This document shows positions 9,027-17,152 of a stretch of 39,129 bases of DNA, piece after piece. This DNA is from Chthoniobacteraceae bacterium (GTDB lineage Bacteria; Verrucomicrobiota; Verrucomicrobiia; Chthoniobacterales; Chthoniobacteraceae), in NCBI GenBank assembly GCA_947476255.1, contig CANJPY010000046.1, forward strand, positions 1-39,129, written 5' to 3'. A program made the position numbers and the translations under genes. Each line of letters opens with the position of its first letter. The first letter of the stretch is position 1. The notes under the pieces are model-generated. The model did not search any database. It saw only the letters and a list, made by a program, of their open reading frames with translations, and had not been told where the DNA came from.

Positions 9027-9251
9027 CCACCAATGCTGCCAATCCGATCTCAAAAACCATTTAACATCCGACCTCCCTCTCTGGGGCTCAAGCTTCACCA
9101 TCCGGCCCCAAGTACCAAACCAGAGATCGTCGCCTAATCTAAGAACCAGGCCTGATTTGCGGAGTCGCCAGTCCGTTAAAAGTCACCAAGCTGCGCGAAA
9201 AGCTGCACAATCGAAAATCCGCGCAAAAAACGTCTCCACTCCCATCTATTT

Positions 9252-10235
9252 TTAAGAACTTTTTTTCCGGCTTTTCACCGCCAAATTTGCACTCACTTTT
9301 CCGCGGACCAGCGCTCTTTTTTTTGCAGGAGCAGGACTCATCAAATCCCTGGCCACCGTCCGGCATAAGTTTGCAAACAAGTCTTCAGCCATCGAGGAGC
9401 GCCGCTGTTTGGAATGCAATACACACCACGTCCGACGCAGGCGTCGACGCCCCAATGGAACCGAACACAACAAGCCCGAATCAAGCTCAGATCGGGCCGC
9501 CCATTCAGGCAAAATACCTACCCCTAAACCAAGACGTATAAACTGTTTAATCGCATCATCACTTCCTGCTTCTATCAGTGGAGTAAGCGCTATTCTTTCG
9601 CTCCGAAAATGCGCACATATCAGGCTCCGGGCATCGCTGTGACGGTCGGGCGTAATCAGCGATTGCTCCGCGATACGTGTCGCCTTTCCTCGATGTGTCC
9701 AGGGATGTGCCGAAGGAACCATAAAACGCAACTCGTCCTCCCCGATGGGAAACGAGACAAGGCCGCTCAGATCCTCCGGTTCGGGACACACCGCACAGTC
9801 GACTTCCCCGCGCAAAACCCGCTGCGCAGCCTCCGTAGTCGAACATGGATCCATCGCAATGTGCATTCCCTTGAAACTTTCAACAAACTCGCGCAGCACA
9901 GGCGGTAGCAGATACTGACACGCGCTTGCTTCGGCTGCAATCCGAAGACTCTGCTGCTTCCACTCGGGTCGCTCCTTAAAACGACTGCGCACGTACTCTA
10001 ACTTTTCCATCACCTGCCCAGCCTCCGCAAGAAGCTCCCTCCCAGGCTGCGTCAAACGCATGCTCTTGGGACCTCGATCCATCAACTGACATCCAAGCTC
10101 CGACTCCAAAGCCTTCAACGAATGACTTAAGGCAGAGGCAGTAACCCCAAGTTCAGCAGCGGCCAGACCCATGTGCATGTGCCGACCAAGAACCACAAAC
10201 GACCTTAATTGTTGCGAGGAAAGTGGAGCGTCCAT
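9252..10235 (-). CDS. LysR-family transcriptional regulator
   Basis: A 327-residue LysR-type regulator. The N-terminal winged helix-turn-helix is at about residues 5-65 (LRSFVVLGRHMHMGLAAAELGVTASALSHSLKALE, then LTQPGRELL), followed by the linker helix and a two-lobed effector-binding domain (about 92-300) with a typical C-terminal stretch before a basic tail. It diverges from the amide-uptake operon starting at 10354 with 118 bases between the starts. The shared interval holds a T-N11-A palindrome, so it most likely controls that operon and itself. The inducer is not known; amides or nitrogen status would fit the neighbours. Start is ATG 10235 with no Shine-Dalgarno sequence. Confidence 0.93.
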   Translation of the reverse strand: MDAPLSSQQLRSFVVLGRHMHMGLAAAELGVTASALSHSLKALESELGCQLMDRGPKSMRLTQPGRELLAEAGQVMEKLEYVRSRFKERPEWKQQSLRIAAEASACQYLLPPVLREFVESFKGMHIAMDPCSTTEAAQRVLRGEVDCAVCPEPEDLSGLVSFPIGEDELRFMVPSAHPWTHRGKATRIAEQSLITPDRHSDARSLICAHFRSERIALTPLIEAGSDDAIKQFIRLGLGVGILPEWAARSELDSGLLCSVPLGRRRLRRTWCVLHSKQRRSSMAEDLFANLCRTVARDLMSPAPAKKRALVRGKVSANLAVKSRKKSS

Positions 10236-10255
10236 AAACGGCCGGTTTTATTAGC

Positions 10256-10272
10256 GTTGAACTCTTCTCAAC
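10256..10272. promoter_or_regulatory. Candidate LysR-type operator (T-N11-A palindrome)
   Basis: GTTGA-N7-TCAAC forms an inverted repeat with the LysR consensus spacing T-N11-A. It lies 21 bases upstream of the LysR start and about 80 bases upstream of the operon start, where the recognition site of a divergently transcribed LysR regulator is expected. This is sequence pattern plus position; no binding has been shown. Confidence 0.5.
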
Positions 10273-10340
10273 AAAAGCCTGAAAAATATTCATCTCTGAA
10301 ATGCCCTCCCACAGCCCGCGCTCGGGCATGCCCATTGCTA

Positions 10341-10347
10341 AAGGTGG
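10341..10347 (+). promoter_or_regulatory. Shine-Dalgarno-like site for the chimeric binding protein
   Basis: AAGGTGG sits six bases before ATG 10354 and supports that start. It is one of very few recognisable Shine-Dalgarno-like sequences in the window; nearly all other genes lack one. Confidence 0.6.
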
Positions 10348-10353
10348 TCGTAG

Positions 10354-11826
10354 ATGAAAAAACCACAGCCCCACTCCGCCACCCGAGCCCGGGTGCGACC
10401 CGTGGCTCAATCACACGACTTCCGCCTCGGGTTTGTCCCGATGATTGATGGGGCGCCCGTGATTGTGGCGCACGAAATGGGCCTGTTCCGGAAGTTCGGC
10501 GTCCGGGTGAGGCTGGGCCGTGAAGCTGGATGGGCGAGCATTCGCGACCGTTTGATCCATCAGGAGATCGTCGGGGCCCACGCCCCCGCCTCCATGGCAT
10601 TTGCCCTGCGCTGCGGCTTGGGAAGTCTTGCGGTCCCCTGCCTCACAGCCATCGTCCTTGCACACAATGGCAGCGCTATCACGCTCTCGCAGACTCTGAA
10701 ACGCGCAGGTGCCGTTGATCCCCTTTCTCTCGCGGAAGTGGTGCGTCGCTCGGGCGCCTCTCGCCGTTACCGGTTCGCTGCCGTTTTTGAGTACGCCACG
10801 CAGCACGTCAACCTGCGCCGTTGGCTCGCCGCAGGCGGTGTTCTTGGCCGCCAAATCAAAGTGATCAAGGAAGATGGCGCCTCAGACTGGCCCACCTTCG
10901 CAGAGAAGGCCAAGAAGCTGCTGGTCAAAGACAAGGTGGCGTCGGTCTTCGGTTGCTGGACTTCCGCTTCACGCAAAGCAGTGCTGCCCGTCTTCGAAAA
11001 AGAAAACGGAATGTTGTACTACCCCACCTTTTACGAGGGTCTGGAGCAGTCCAAGAACGTGATCTACACGGGTCAGGAAGCCACCCAGCAGATCATTGCC
11101 GGCCTGGACTGGATCGCCAAAGAAAAGAAAGCCAAAACTTTCTATCTCATCGGTTCAGATTACATCTGGCCTCGTACCTCCGCCAAAATCGCCCGCAAAC
11201 ACATTGAAAATGTGCTCAAGGGAACGGTCGTAGGCGAGGAGTTTTACGCCCTCGGGCACACGCAATTTGGTTCCTTGATTAACAAGATCAAATTGAAGAA
11301 GCCCGACGTCATTTACGCCATCGTCGTCGGTGGCAGTAACGTCTCCTTCTACAAGCAGCTCAAGGCCGCCGGAATCACCAGCGACAAACAAACGCTGCTG
11401 ACCATCTCGGTCACCGAAGACGAAGTCCTTGGCATCGGGGGTGAAAACCTGACCGGCTTCTACTCTGCAATGAAATACTTCCAGAGCCAGGACAACCCCA
11501 ACAACGCCGCCTTCGTAAAGGCGTTCAAGGAGAAATACGGCGAGAAGAGCGTCATCGGTGATGTGACACAAGCCGGTTACCTTGGACCATGGCTATGGAA
11601 GGCCACCGTTGAAAAAGCAGGCAGCTTCGACGTGGATAAAATCGCGGCAGCCTCCTCCGGTGTGGAATTCAAGGGCGCCCCAGAGGGCTACGTGCGCATC
11701 CACGACACCAACCACCATCTCTGGAGCAAGCTGCGCATCGGCCAGTGGAGCACCGACGGTCAGGCGAAGGTGTTGTACGAATCCGCACTCATCGAACCCG
11801 ATCCATTCCCGAAAGGGTACCAGTAG
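10354..11826 (+). CDS. Chimeric NrtA/NasS-like and UrtA-like binding protein
   Basis: A 490-residue protein made of two unrelated binding-protein families. Residues about 20-158 (RLGFVPMIDGAPVIVAHEMGLF, GWASIRDRL, ...LRRWLAAGG) match the N-terminal part of NrtA/CmpA/NasS-type nitrate or bicarbonate binding proteins. From residue 163 on (VLGRQIKVIKEDGASDW, FGCWTSASRKAVLPVFE, YEGLEQSKNVIYTG) it is UrtA, the substrate-binding protein of the urea/short-amide ABC transporter. The join lies in AAGGV (159-163, bases 10828-10842), a string that fits both families at that point. UrtA's own signal peptide and first beta-alpha units are missing, and the chimera has no signal peptide. It heads the urtBCDE-fmdAB operon. 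It could be a cytoplasmic sensor, a non-functional deletion fusion, or an assembly join; the single uninterrupted frame argues for a real fusion. Confidence 0.85.
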   Translation: MKKPQPHSATRARVRPVAQSHDFRLGFVPMIDGAPVIVAHEMGLFRKFGVRVRLGREAGWASIRDRLIHQEIVGAHAPASMAFALRCGLGSLAVPCLTAIVLAHNGSAITLSQTLKRAGAVDPLSLAEVVRRSGASRRYRFAAVFEYATQHVNLRRWLAAGGVLGRQIKVIKEDGASDWPTFAEKAKKLLVKDKVASVFGCWTSASRKAVLPVFEKENGMLYYPTFYEGLEQSKNVIYTGQEATQQIIAGLDWIAKEKKAKTFYLIGSDYIWPRTSAKIARKHIENVLKGTVVGEEFYALGHTQFGSLINKIKLKKPDVIYAIVVGGSNVSFYKQLKAAGITSDKQTLLTISVTEDEVLGIGGENLTGFYSAMKYFQSQDNPNNAAFVKAFKEKYGEKSVIGDVTQAGYLGPWLWKATVEKAGSFDVDKIAAASSGVEFKGAPEGYVRIHDTNHHLWSKLRIGQWSTDGQAKVLYESALIEPDPFPKGYQ

Positions 11827-11909
11827 GCCACACGCGGTTGAGCGCCGCTTGTTGTCGAGTTGAGAACCACGTTCCCCCCGGAACACCCACTTTAAAGCAT
11901 TCTCACGTC

Positions 11910-12824
11910 ATGAATCTTCAAGAGCTTTGGTCCATCTTTATCATGCAGGGGTTCGCAGGAATCAGCCTCTTTAGCGTCCTATTGCTAATGGGTTTGGGCC
12001 TCGCCCTCATCTTCGGCCAAATGGGCGTCATCAACATGGCCCACGGTGAGTTCATGGCCCTCGGCGCCTACACAACCTACCTCTGCTCCACGCTCGTGCA
12101 GGATCACGCTCCCTCGCTCCTGCCCATCTATTTCCCCATCGCTATCGTGCTCGCCTTCATCCTGAGCGCAGCCCTCGGCGCCCTTGTGGAATGGGGCATG
12201 ATTCGCCATCTCTACAAACGTCCGCTCGATACCCTTCTGGCGACTTGGGGCTTAAGCCTCATTCTGCAACAAACCTACCGCTCCATCTTCGGCGCGCGAG
12301 AAGTCACTCCCACCCTTCCCGAGTGGCTCATGGGATCTTTCAAGCCGACAGAGTCCATCGACATTCCCATCAACGGCGTCTTTGTCCTTCTGCTCGCGGG
12401 CGCTGTCACAGGAAGCCTCCTTCTCTTCATGTTCAAAACCGCGTTTGGACTCCGGTTGAGAGCCACTGTTCAAAACCGCCTCATGAGCGGCGCCGTTGGC
12501 ATCAACACGAAGATGGTCGACCGTCTTGCTTTCTCCGTCGGCTGCGGTATTGCGGGCATTGCGGGCGCCGCCTTCACCACGATCGGCTCCACAGGGCCCG
12601 ACAGCGGCAGCCGCTACATCGTGGATGCCTTTCTTGTCGTTGTCTTCGGCGGCGCAGCAAATCTCTTCGGATCCGTTGTATCAGCCCTGGGCATTGCACA
12701 GGCCCAGTCGATCCTGGAGTTCTTCCTCGAAGGCACCAAGGGCAAGGTCGCCACACTCCTGTTTATCGTCGTGGTGTTGATGTTCCGGCCACAGGGGCTG
12801 TTCCCCAGCAAAGTGCGCTCATAA
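11910..12824 (+). CDS. urtB: Urea/short-amide ABC transporter permease UrtB
   Basis: A LivH-like inner-membrane permease of 304 residues, starting at ATG 11910 (MNLQELWSIFIMQGF). It contains about eight hydrophobic segments, and the LALIFGQMGVINMAHGEFMALGAY region (about 30-50) and the DAFLVVVFGGAANLFGSVVSALG cytoplasmic-loop region are typical of UrtB/FmdE-type proteins. It pairs with UrtC to form the membrane channel. The 83 bases separating it from the chimeric binding protein include a small GTTCC-CCCC-GGAAC hairpin at 11871-11884, possibly affecting relative expression. No Shine-Dalgarno sequence. Urea versus formamide as substrate cannot be told from sequence. Confidence 0.93.
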   Translation: MNLQELWSIFIMQGFAGISLFSVLLLMGLGLALIFGQMGVINMAHGEFMALGAYTTYLCSTLVQDHAPSLLPIYFPIAIVLAFILSAALGALVEWGMIRHLYKRPLDTLLATWGLSLILQQTYRSIFGAREVTPTLPEWLMGSFKPTESIDIPINGVFVLLLAGAVTGSLLLFMFKTAFGLRLRATVQNRLMSGAVGINTKMVDRLAFSVGCGIAGIAGAAFTTIGSTGPDSGSRYIVDAFLVVVFGGAANLFGSVVSALGIAQAQSILEFFLEGTKGKVATLLFIVVVLMFRPQGLFPSKVRS

Positions 12825-12854
12825 GCGCATCCCTCAAAAACAAATCCCGCATTT

Positions 12855-14054
12855 ATGAACATTAAGACGCTCTTCAAAAGCAAGGCTGAGGTCTACACCA
12901 CCGTCACACTCGCCGCACTCGTGCTCGTGGTCCTGCCGTTGCTCCTGCCCATCTTCCGTCTGAACCTTTTCGGCAAATACCTCACCTTCGGCTTCGTGGG
13001 TGTCGGTCTCGTGCTCCTGTGGGGACGCTGCGGAATCCTGAGCCTGGGACAGGGAGTCTTCTTCGGACTCGGAGGCTATTGCATGGCCATGTTCCTAAAG
13101 CTCGAAGCATCGGATCCCATCAGCACAAAGATCCAAAGTACACCCGGCATTCCGGACTTCATGGACTGGAATCAAATCACGAAGCTCCCGTGGTTTTGGG
13201 AGCCATTTAAGAGCTTCCCTTTCGCCATGGCAGCGATCCTCGTCATCCCAACGCTCGTGGCCTTCGGGATCGGTTGGGCCATGTTCCGCAGGCGCGTTGG
13301 TGGCGTCTATTTTGCGATCATTACCCAGGCCATCGCGCTCATCATCTCCCTTGGGATTGATGGTAACCAAGGCTACACCGGCGGCCGTAACGGAATCACC
13401 GATTTGCGCACGCTCCTTGGCATGGATATCCGTAGCAACGTCTCCCAGTATATCATCTATTACATCAGCGCCCTGCTTCTGTTCGCCTGCATCCTCTTTG
13501 GGAAATACATCATCAACAGTCGCATGGGCCGCGTCCTTGTGGCCATTCGCGACCGCGAGGATCGTGTGCGCTTCTCCGGTTACGACGTCGCCATGTGCCG
13601 CAGCTTCGTATTTGCCCTCGCCGCACTCTTTTCCGGAATCGGCGGCGCGATGTTTGTCCTGCAGGTCGGCTTCATGTCCCCCTCCTTGATAGGGATTGTC
13701 CCCTCCATCGAAATGGTCATCTTCGCGGCTGTGGGCGGACGTTTATCAGTGATCGGCGCTGTGTATGGCGTGCTCATTGTGAACCTTGGAAAGACAACCT
13801 TCTCAGAAGCCTTTCCCGAACTGTGGCTCTTTCTCATGGGCGGCACTTTCATCGCCGTCGTGATGTTCTTCCCGGACGGTTTAGCCGGGTTGACGGAACC
13901 CGGCGGGCCTCTCTCAAAGCTCTGGCAAAAGTGGGGCGCACGCCTCCTGCCAGGCCTCGCGCGCCGCATTGCAGAGAATCATTCTTCGACTGCAACCACC
14001 ACAGTTCTGGCTGAGAAAACCGCCCTCAATGAGGTCACCAACGCAACCAAATGA
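12855..14054 (+). CDS. urtC: Urea/short-amide ABC transporter permease UrtC
   Basis: A LivM-like inner-membrane permease of 399 residues, the partner of UrtB. Conserved blocks include FGFVGVGLVLLWGRCGILSLGQGVFFGLGGYCMAMFLK (about 45-80), the GGRNGITDL stretch and GRVLVAIRDREDRVRFSGYDVA (about 218-240), which is the loop that contacts the ATPases. Roughly ten hydrophobic segments are visible; the C-terminal 50 residues are hydrophilic. It starts 30 bases after urtB and its stop overlaps the urtD start (ATGA at 14051-14054), so UrtC and UrtD are translationally coupled. The AAATCCCGCATTT leader has no Shine-Dalgarno sequence. Confidence 0.94.
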   Translation: MNIKTLFKSKAEVYTTVTLAALVLVVLPLLLPIFRLNLFGKYLTFGFVGVGLVLLWGRCGILSLGQGVFFGLGGYCMAMFLKLEASDPISTKIQSTPGIPDFMDWNQITKLPWFWEPFKSFPFAMAAILVIPTLVAFGIGWAMFRRRVGGVYFAIITQAIALIISLGIDGNQGYTGGRNGITDLRTLLGMDIRSNVSQYIIYYISALLLFACILFGKYIINSRMGRVLVAIRDREDRVRFSGYDVAMCRSFVFALAALFSGIGGAMFVLQVGFMSPSLIGIVPSIEMVIFAAVGGRLSVIGAVYGVLIVNLGKTTFSEAFPELWLFLMGGTFIAVVMFFPDGLAGLTEPGGPLSKLWQKWGARLLPGLARRIAENHSSTATTTVLAEKTALNEVTNATK

Positions 14055-14797
14055 GCACTGAAAAAGACTTCCTCCTTTATATCGAAGGTCTTGGTGTGTC
14101 CTTCGATGGGTTCAAGGCCGTGGACGGCTTTAACTTCTACCTCAATACCAATACGGTACACGTTATCATCGGTCCAAACGGCGCCGGTAAAACCACTGTT
14201 CTCGACCTCATCTGCGGCAAAACAAAAGCCACTGACGGTAGCGTTAAATTTAAGGGCAGCGAAATCCGCGGCCTCAAAGAACACGAAATTGTCCGGGCAG
14301 GAATTGGTCGGAAATTTCAAAATCCTTCCATTTATGAAAACCTCACCGTTCTCGAAAATCTGGAGATCTCTCATCCCAAGGGACGTGGCGTTTTCGGCTG
14401 CCTCGTTTTCCAACGCACACCGGATGTTGTCGAACGGATTCAAAGCGTCGCAAAGGACATCGGATTACAAGACCGCCTCGACACAGAAGCCGGCGTGTTG
14501 AGCCATGGTCAAAAGCAATGGCTGGAGATTGGCATGCTGCTGATGCAGAACCCGGAACTCCTCATGCTGGATGAACCCGTCGCAGGCATGAGCGTCCGGG
14601 AGCGCGAAGAGACAGCTCAGCTCATCCGCAAAATCAGCAAGGAACGCTCTGTGATCGTCATCGAGCACGACATGGAATTTGTGAAAGAAATCGCCGACCG
14701 CGTCACCGTCATGCATCTCGGCAAAATCCTCGCCGAGGGCTCCATGGAACACGTGCAACACGACCCGAAGGTGATCGAAGTTTACATCGGCCACTAA
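14051..14797 (+). CDS. urtD: Urea/short-amide ABC transporter ATPase UrtD
   Basis: A 248-residue LivG-like ATP-binding subunit in the cytoplasm. Walker A is GPNGAGKTT (about 41-49), the Q-loop region is GIGRKFQNPSIYENLTV, the signature LSHGQKQWLEIGMLLM is in the variant form characteristic of UrtD (LSHGQKQWLEIGM rather than LSGGQ), and Walker B is LLMLDEPVAGM followed by an H-loop in VIVIEHDMEFV. With UrtE it powers uptake through UrtB/UrtC. The start overlaps the urtC stop by four bases and urtE follows after 12 bases. Identification is very secure at family level. Confidence 0.97.
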   Translation: MSTEKDFLLYIEGLGVSFDGFKAVDGFNFYLNTNTVHVIIGPNGAGKTTVLDLICGKTKATDGSVKFKGSEIRGLKEHEIVRAGIGRKFQNPSIYENLTVLENLEISHPKGRGVFGCLVFQRTPDVVERIQSVAKDIGLQDRLDTEAGVLSHGQKQWLEIGMLLMQNPELLMLDEPVAGMSVREREETAQLIRKISKERSVIVIEHDMEFVKEIADRVTVMHLGKILAEGSMEHVQHDPKVIEVYIGH

Positions 14798-14809
14798 CAG
14801 ACCAACCCT

Positions 14810-15499
14810 ATGCTCACAGTCAATTCCATCCAAGTTAGTTACGGACAGAGTGTGGTGATCCCCAGCCTTAGCTTCACAGCCGCCAAGGCTGAGATCGTGG
14901 GAATCATCGGCCGCAACGGAATGGGCAAAACAACCCTCTTCCGGAGCCTCATCGGCATGCTGCCTCTGCGCAACGGCAGCATTTCCATCGATGGCACCGA
15001 TGTCTCCAAAGACGAATCCCATCAGCGCGTCACCAAGGGCCTCGCCATCGTTCCTCAAGGCCGCATGATTTTCCCCTACCTCAGCGTCTATGAAAACCTC
15101 ATCTCAGGCGTCAGAGGGAACGTGAGCTCCGAGGATCTCGCAGAGATCTACTCCCTCTTCCCCGTGCTCCGCGACATGAAGGACCGCAAAGGCGGCAACC
15201 TATCTGGCGGACAACAGCAGCAGCTTGCGATCGGACGCGCCCTCATGACCAAGCCTAAGGTGCTGCTTCTGGACGAACCCACGGAAGGCATTCAACCTTC
15301 TATTATCAAAGATATTGCGCGCACTCTCAAAGAGATACGAAACCTCCGGAACCTGACCATTGTCGTGAGCGAACAGGTCCTCAGTTTCATGCTCGAAGTG
15401 TGCGACCGCCTTTTTGTGATCGAGAAGGGGTCCCTCGTCCGCGAGGACCCGAGGGCCTCCGTCAACGCGGAGGAGATCCGCAAAATGCTGTCCGTTTAA
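14810..15499 (+). CDS. urtE: Urea/short-amide ABC transporter ATPase UrtE
   Basis: A 229-residue LivF-like ATP-binding subunit. Walker A is GRNGMGKTT (about 34-42), followed by the conserved LFRSLIGMLPLRNGSI stretch, IVPQGRMIFPYLSVYENL (Q-loop region), the signature NLSGGQQQQLAIGRALM and Walker B VLLLDEPTEGIQPSII. The TEGIQPSII ending is characteristic of UrtE. It completes the transporter and is followed after 37 bases by the formamidase gene, tying transport to amide hydrolysis. The leader CAGACCAACCCT has no Shine-Dalgarno sequence. Confidence 0.97.
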   Translation: MLTVNSIQVSYGQSVVIPSLSFTAAKAEIVGIIGRNGMGKTTLFRSLIGMLPLRNGSISIDGTDVSKDESHQRVTKGLAIVPQGRMIFPYLSVYENLISGVRGNVSSEDLAEIYSLFPVLRDMKDRKGGNLSGGQQQQLAIGRALMTKPKVLLLDEPTEGIQPSIIKDIARTLKEIRNLRNLTIVVSEQVLSFMLEVCDRLFVIEKGSLVREDPRASVNAEEIRKMLSV

Positions 15500-15536
15500 G
15501 CCAAAAAACCCACTCAACATCAAACCCAACCGCATC

Positions 15537-16754
15537 ATGAAAACACTGATCAAAGTCGACCTCAAAGCCACCCCAGAATCCCAGGACGTACTGCACAACC
15601 GCTGGCACCCGGATATTCCCATGATTGCCTACGTGAAGCCGGGAGACGAGTTCCGAGTCGAGTGTATTGACTGGACCGGCGGCCAGATTCTCAACAACGA
15701 CTCCGCAAACGACGTTCGCGACGTCGATTTATCCAAAGTCCACTATCTGAGCGGCCCCATCGGCGTCGAGGGTGCCGAACCCGGAGACCTCCTCGTAGTC
15801 GACCTTCTCGACGTGGGCGTCCTGGATGACTTCCAGTGGGGATTCACGGGAATCTTTGACCAAAAAAATGGAGGCGGTTTTCTCACAGAGCACTACCCTG
15901 AGGCTCGCAAAGCCTGCTGGGATTTTCACGGCATCTACACCTCGTCCCGCCACATTCCAGGGGTTGAATTCGCTGGAATCATGCACCCGGGGTTGATCGG
16001 GTGCCTGCCGTCCAAGGAAATGCTGGATATCTGGAACAAGCGCGAGGCCGAACTCTTTGCCACCAACCCGGATCGCACGCCCCCGCTCTGCGCGCTTCCC
16101 TACGAACCAACGGCGCACATGGGCAAACTCACCGGTGCCAAGGCGAAGGCCGCTGCGATGGAAGGAGCGCGAACCGTGCCTCCCCGTGAACACGGTGGGA
16201 ACTGCGACATCAAAAACCTCACGAAAGGCTCAAAGGTCTTTTTCCCCGTCTACGTCAAAGACGGCGGCCTCTCCATGGGAGATATCCACTTCTCGCAGGG
16301 AGATGGCGAAATCACTTTCTGCGGTGCGATTGAAATGGCTGGCTACCTGGATTTGCGAGTCAACATCATCAAGGGAGGAATGGCCAAGTATGGAGTCGTA
16401 AACCCGATCTTCATGCCCAGCCCCCTGCAGCCCAACTACACGAAGCACCTCATTTTTGAAGGCATCTCCGTGGACGAAAAAGGCAAACAGCACTACCTCG
16501 ACCCTCATGTCGCCTACCGCATGGCCTGCCTCAACGCCATCGAGTACATGAAGAAATTCGGATACACCGGCGAACAGGCTTATGCGATTCTCGGCACCGC
16601 CCCGGTCGAGGGGCGCATCAGTGGCATCGTGGATATCCCCAACGCCTGCGCCACCCTCTACCTGCCCACGGAAATCTTCGCCTTCGATATCACCCCGAAT
16701 GCGCATGGGCCGACCAAGCAGGTCGGAGGCATCGACCTCGCCGTCACCCACTAA
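15537..16754 (+). CDS. fmdA: Formamidase FmdA
   Basis: A 405-residue enzyme of the FmdA/AmdA family (PF03069), hydrolysing formamide to formate and ammonia, with activity on some other short amides in characterised relatives. It matches the Methylophilus-type formamidase almost throughout: MKTLIKVDL start, HNRWHPDIP (about 21-29), ECIDWTGGQI, GPIGVEGAEPGDLLVVDLLD, the HPGLIGCLPS block, ARTVPPREHGGNCDIKNL, GDIHFSQGDGEI and FCGAIEMAGY. Length is typical. It is cytoplasmic with no signal peptide. Position directly behind urtE indicates that the imported amide is hydrolysed by this enzyme to release ammonium. There is no urease gene in the window. Confidence 0.96.
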   Translation: MKTLIKVDLKATPESQDVLHNRWHPDIPMIAYVKPGDEFRVECIDWTGGQILNNDSANDVRDVDLSKVHYLSGPIGVEGAEPGDLLVVDLLDVGVLDDFQWGFTGIFDQKNGGGFLTEHYPEARKACWDFHGIYTSSRHIPGVEFAGIMHPGLIGCLPSKEMLDIWNKREAELFATNPDRTPPLCALPYEPTAHMGKLTGAKAKAAAMEGARTVPPREHGGNCDIKNLTKGSKVFFPVYVKDGGLSMGDIHFSQGDGEITFCGAIEMAGYLDLRVNIIKGGMAKYGVVNPIFMPSPLQPNYTKHLIFEGISVDEKGKQHYLDPHVAYRMACLNAIEYMKKFGYTGEQAYAILGTAPVEGRISGIVDIPNACATLYLPTEIFAFDITPNAHGPTKQVGGIDLAVTH

Positions 16755-16766
16755 CCCTTCCAAAAA

Positions 16767-17102
16767 ATGCCTTTCTACGACTTCGAATGTGACTTGTGTG
16801 GAGAGTTTGGCGCGTTTCGGTCCATCAGTGAAAGAGACCACGCGCTCGATTGTCCCGAATGCGGGTTGTCGGCGCGGCGTTTGGTGACCGCCCCGAACCT
16901 TGCGCTCATGAACCCAGTCGCTCGAAAAGCCGCGAAGGTCAATGAGCGCAGCGCACACGCGCCGCGCGTGAGCAACGGACACTCCTGTCACAGCCGCTGC
17001 GGATGCGGAACCAAAATCCGCAAGGGACGCACAAAGCAAACACGCCTGGGGCTCGCTCAGGCCGCAAAACCAAGCGCGCGTCCCTGGATGCTCGGTCATT
17101 AG
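16767..17102 (+). CDS. fmdB: FmdB-type zinc-ribbon protein
   Basis: A 111-residue protein whose N-terminus MPFYDFECDLCGEF is the FmdB zinc-ribbon signature (PF09723). Four cysteines in two CxxC pairs (Cys8/11 and Cys29/32) would bind one zinc ion. In Methylophilus, FmdB lies beside formamidase and was proposed to regulate amide metabolism; the family's biochemical role is unclear. This copy has an additional C-terminal basic extension with a second cysteine/histidine cluster (CHSRCGCG, about residues 72-80), so it may bind a second metal ion. It starts 12 bases after fmdA and is the last gene of the operon, followed directly by a terminator. Confidence 0.92.
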   Translation: MPFYDFECDLCGEFGAFRSISERDHALDCPECGLSARRLVTAPNLALMNPVARKAAKVNERSAHAPRVSNGHSCHSRCGCGTKIRKGRTKQTRLGLAQAAKPSARPWMLGH

Positions 17103-17110
17103 TATCAATT

Positions 17111-17152
17111 GGGGACCTTTCCAAAGAGGTGCACTCGGAAAGGTCCCCTGTT
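17111..17152 (+). terminator. Terminator of the amide-uptake operon
   Basis: A perfect 12-bp stem GGGGACCTTTCC/GGAAAGGTCCCC (17111-17122 with 17137-17148) around a 14-base loop, followed by TGTTT, begins nine bases after the fmdB stop. The T-tract is short but stem strength and position support an intrinsic terminator. Confidence 0.85.
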
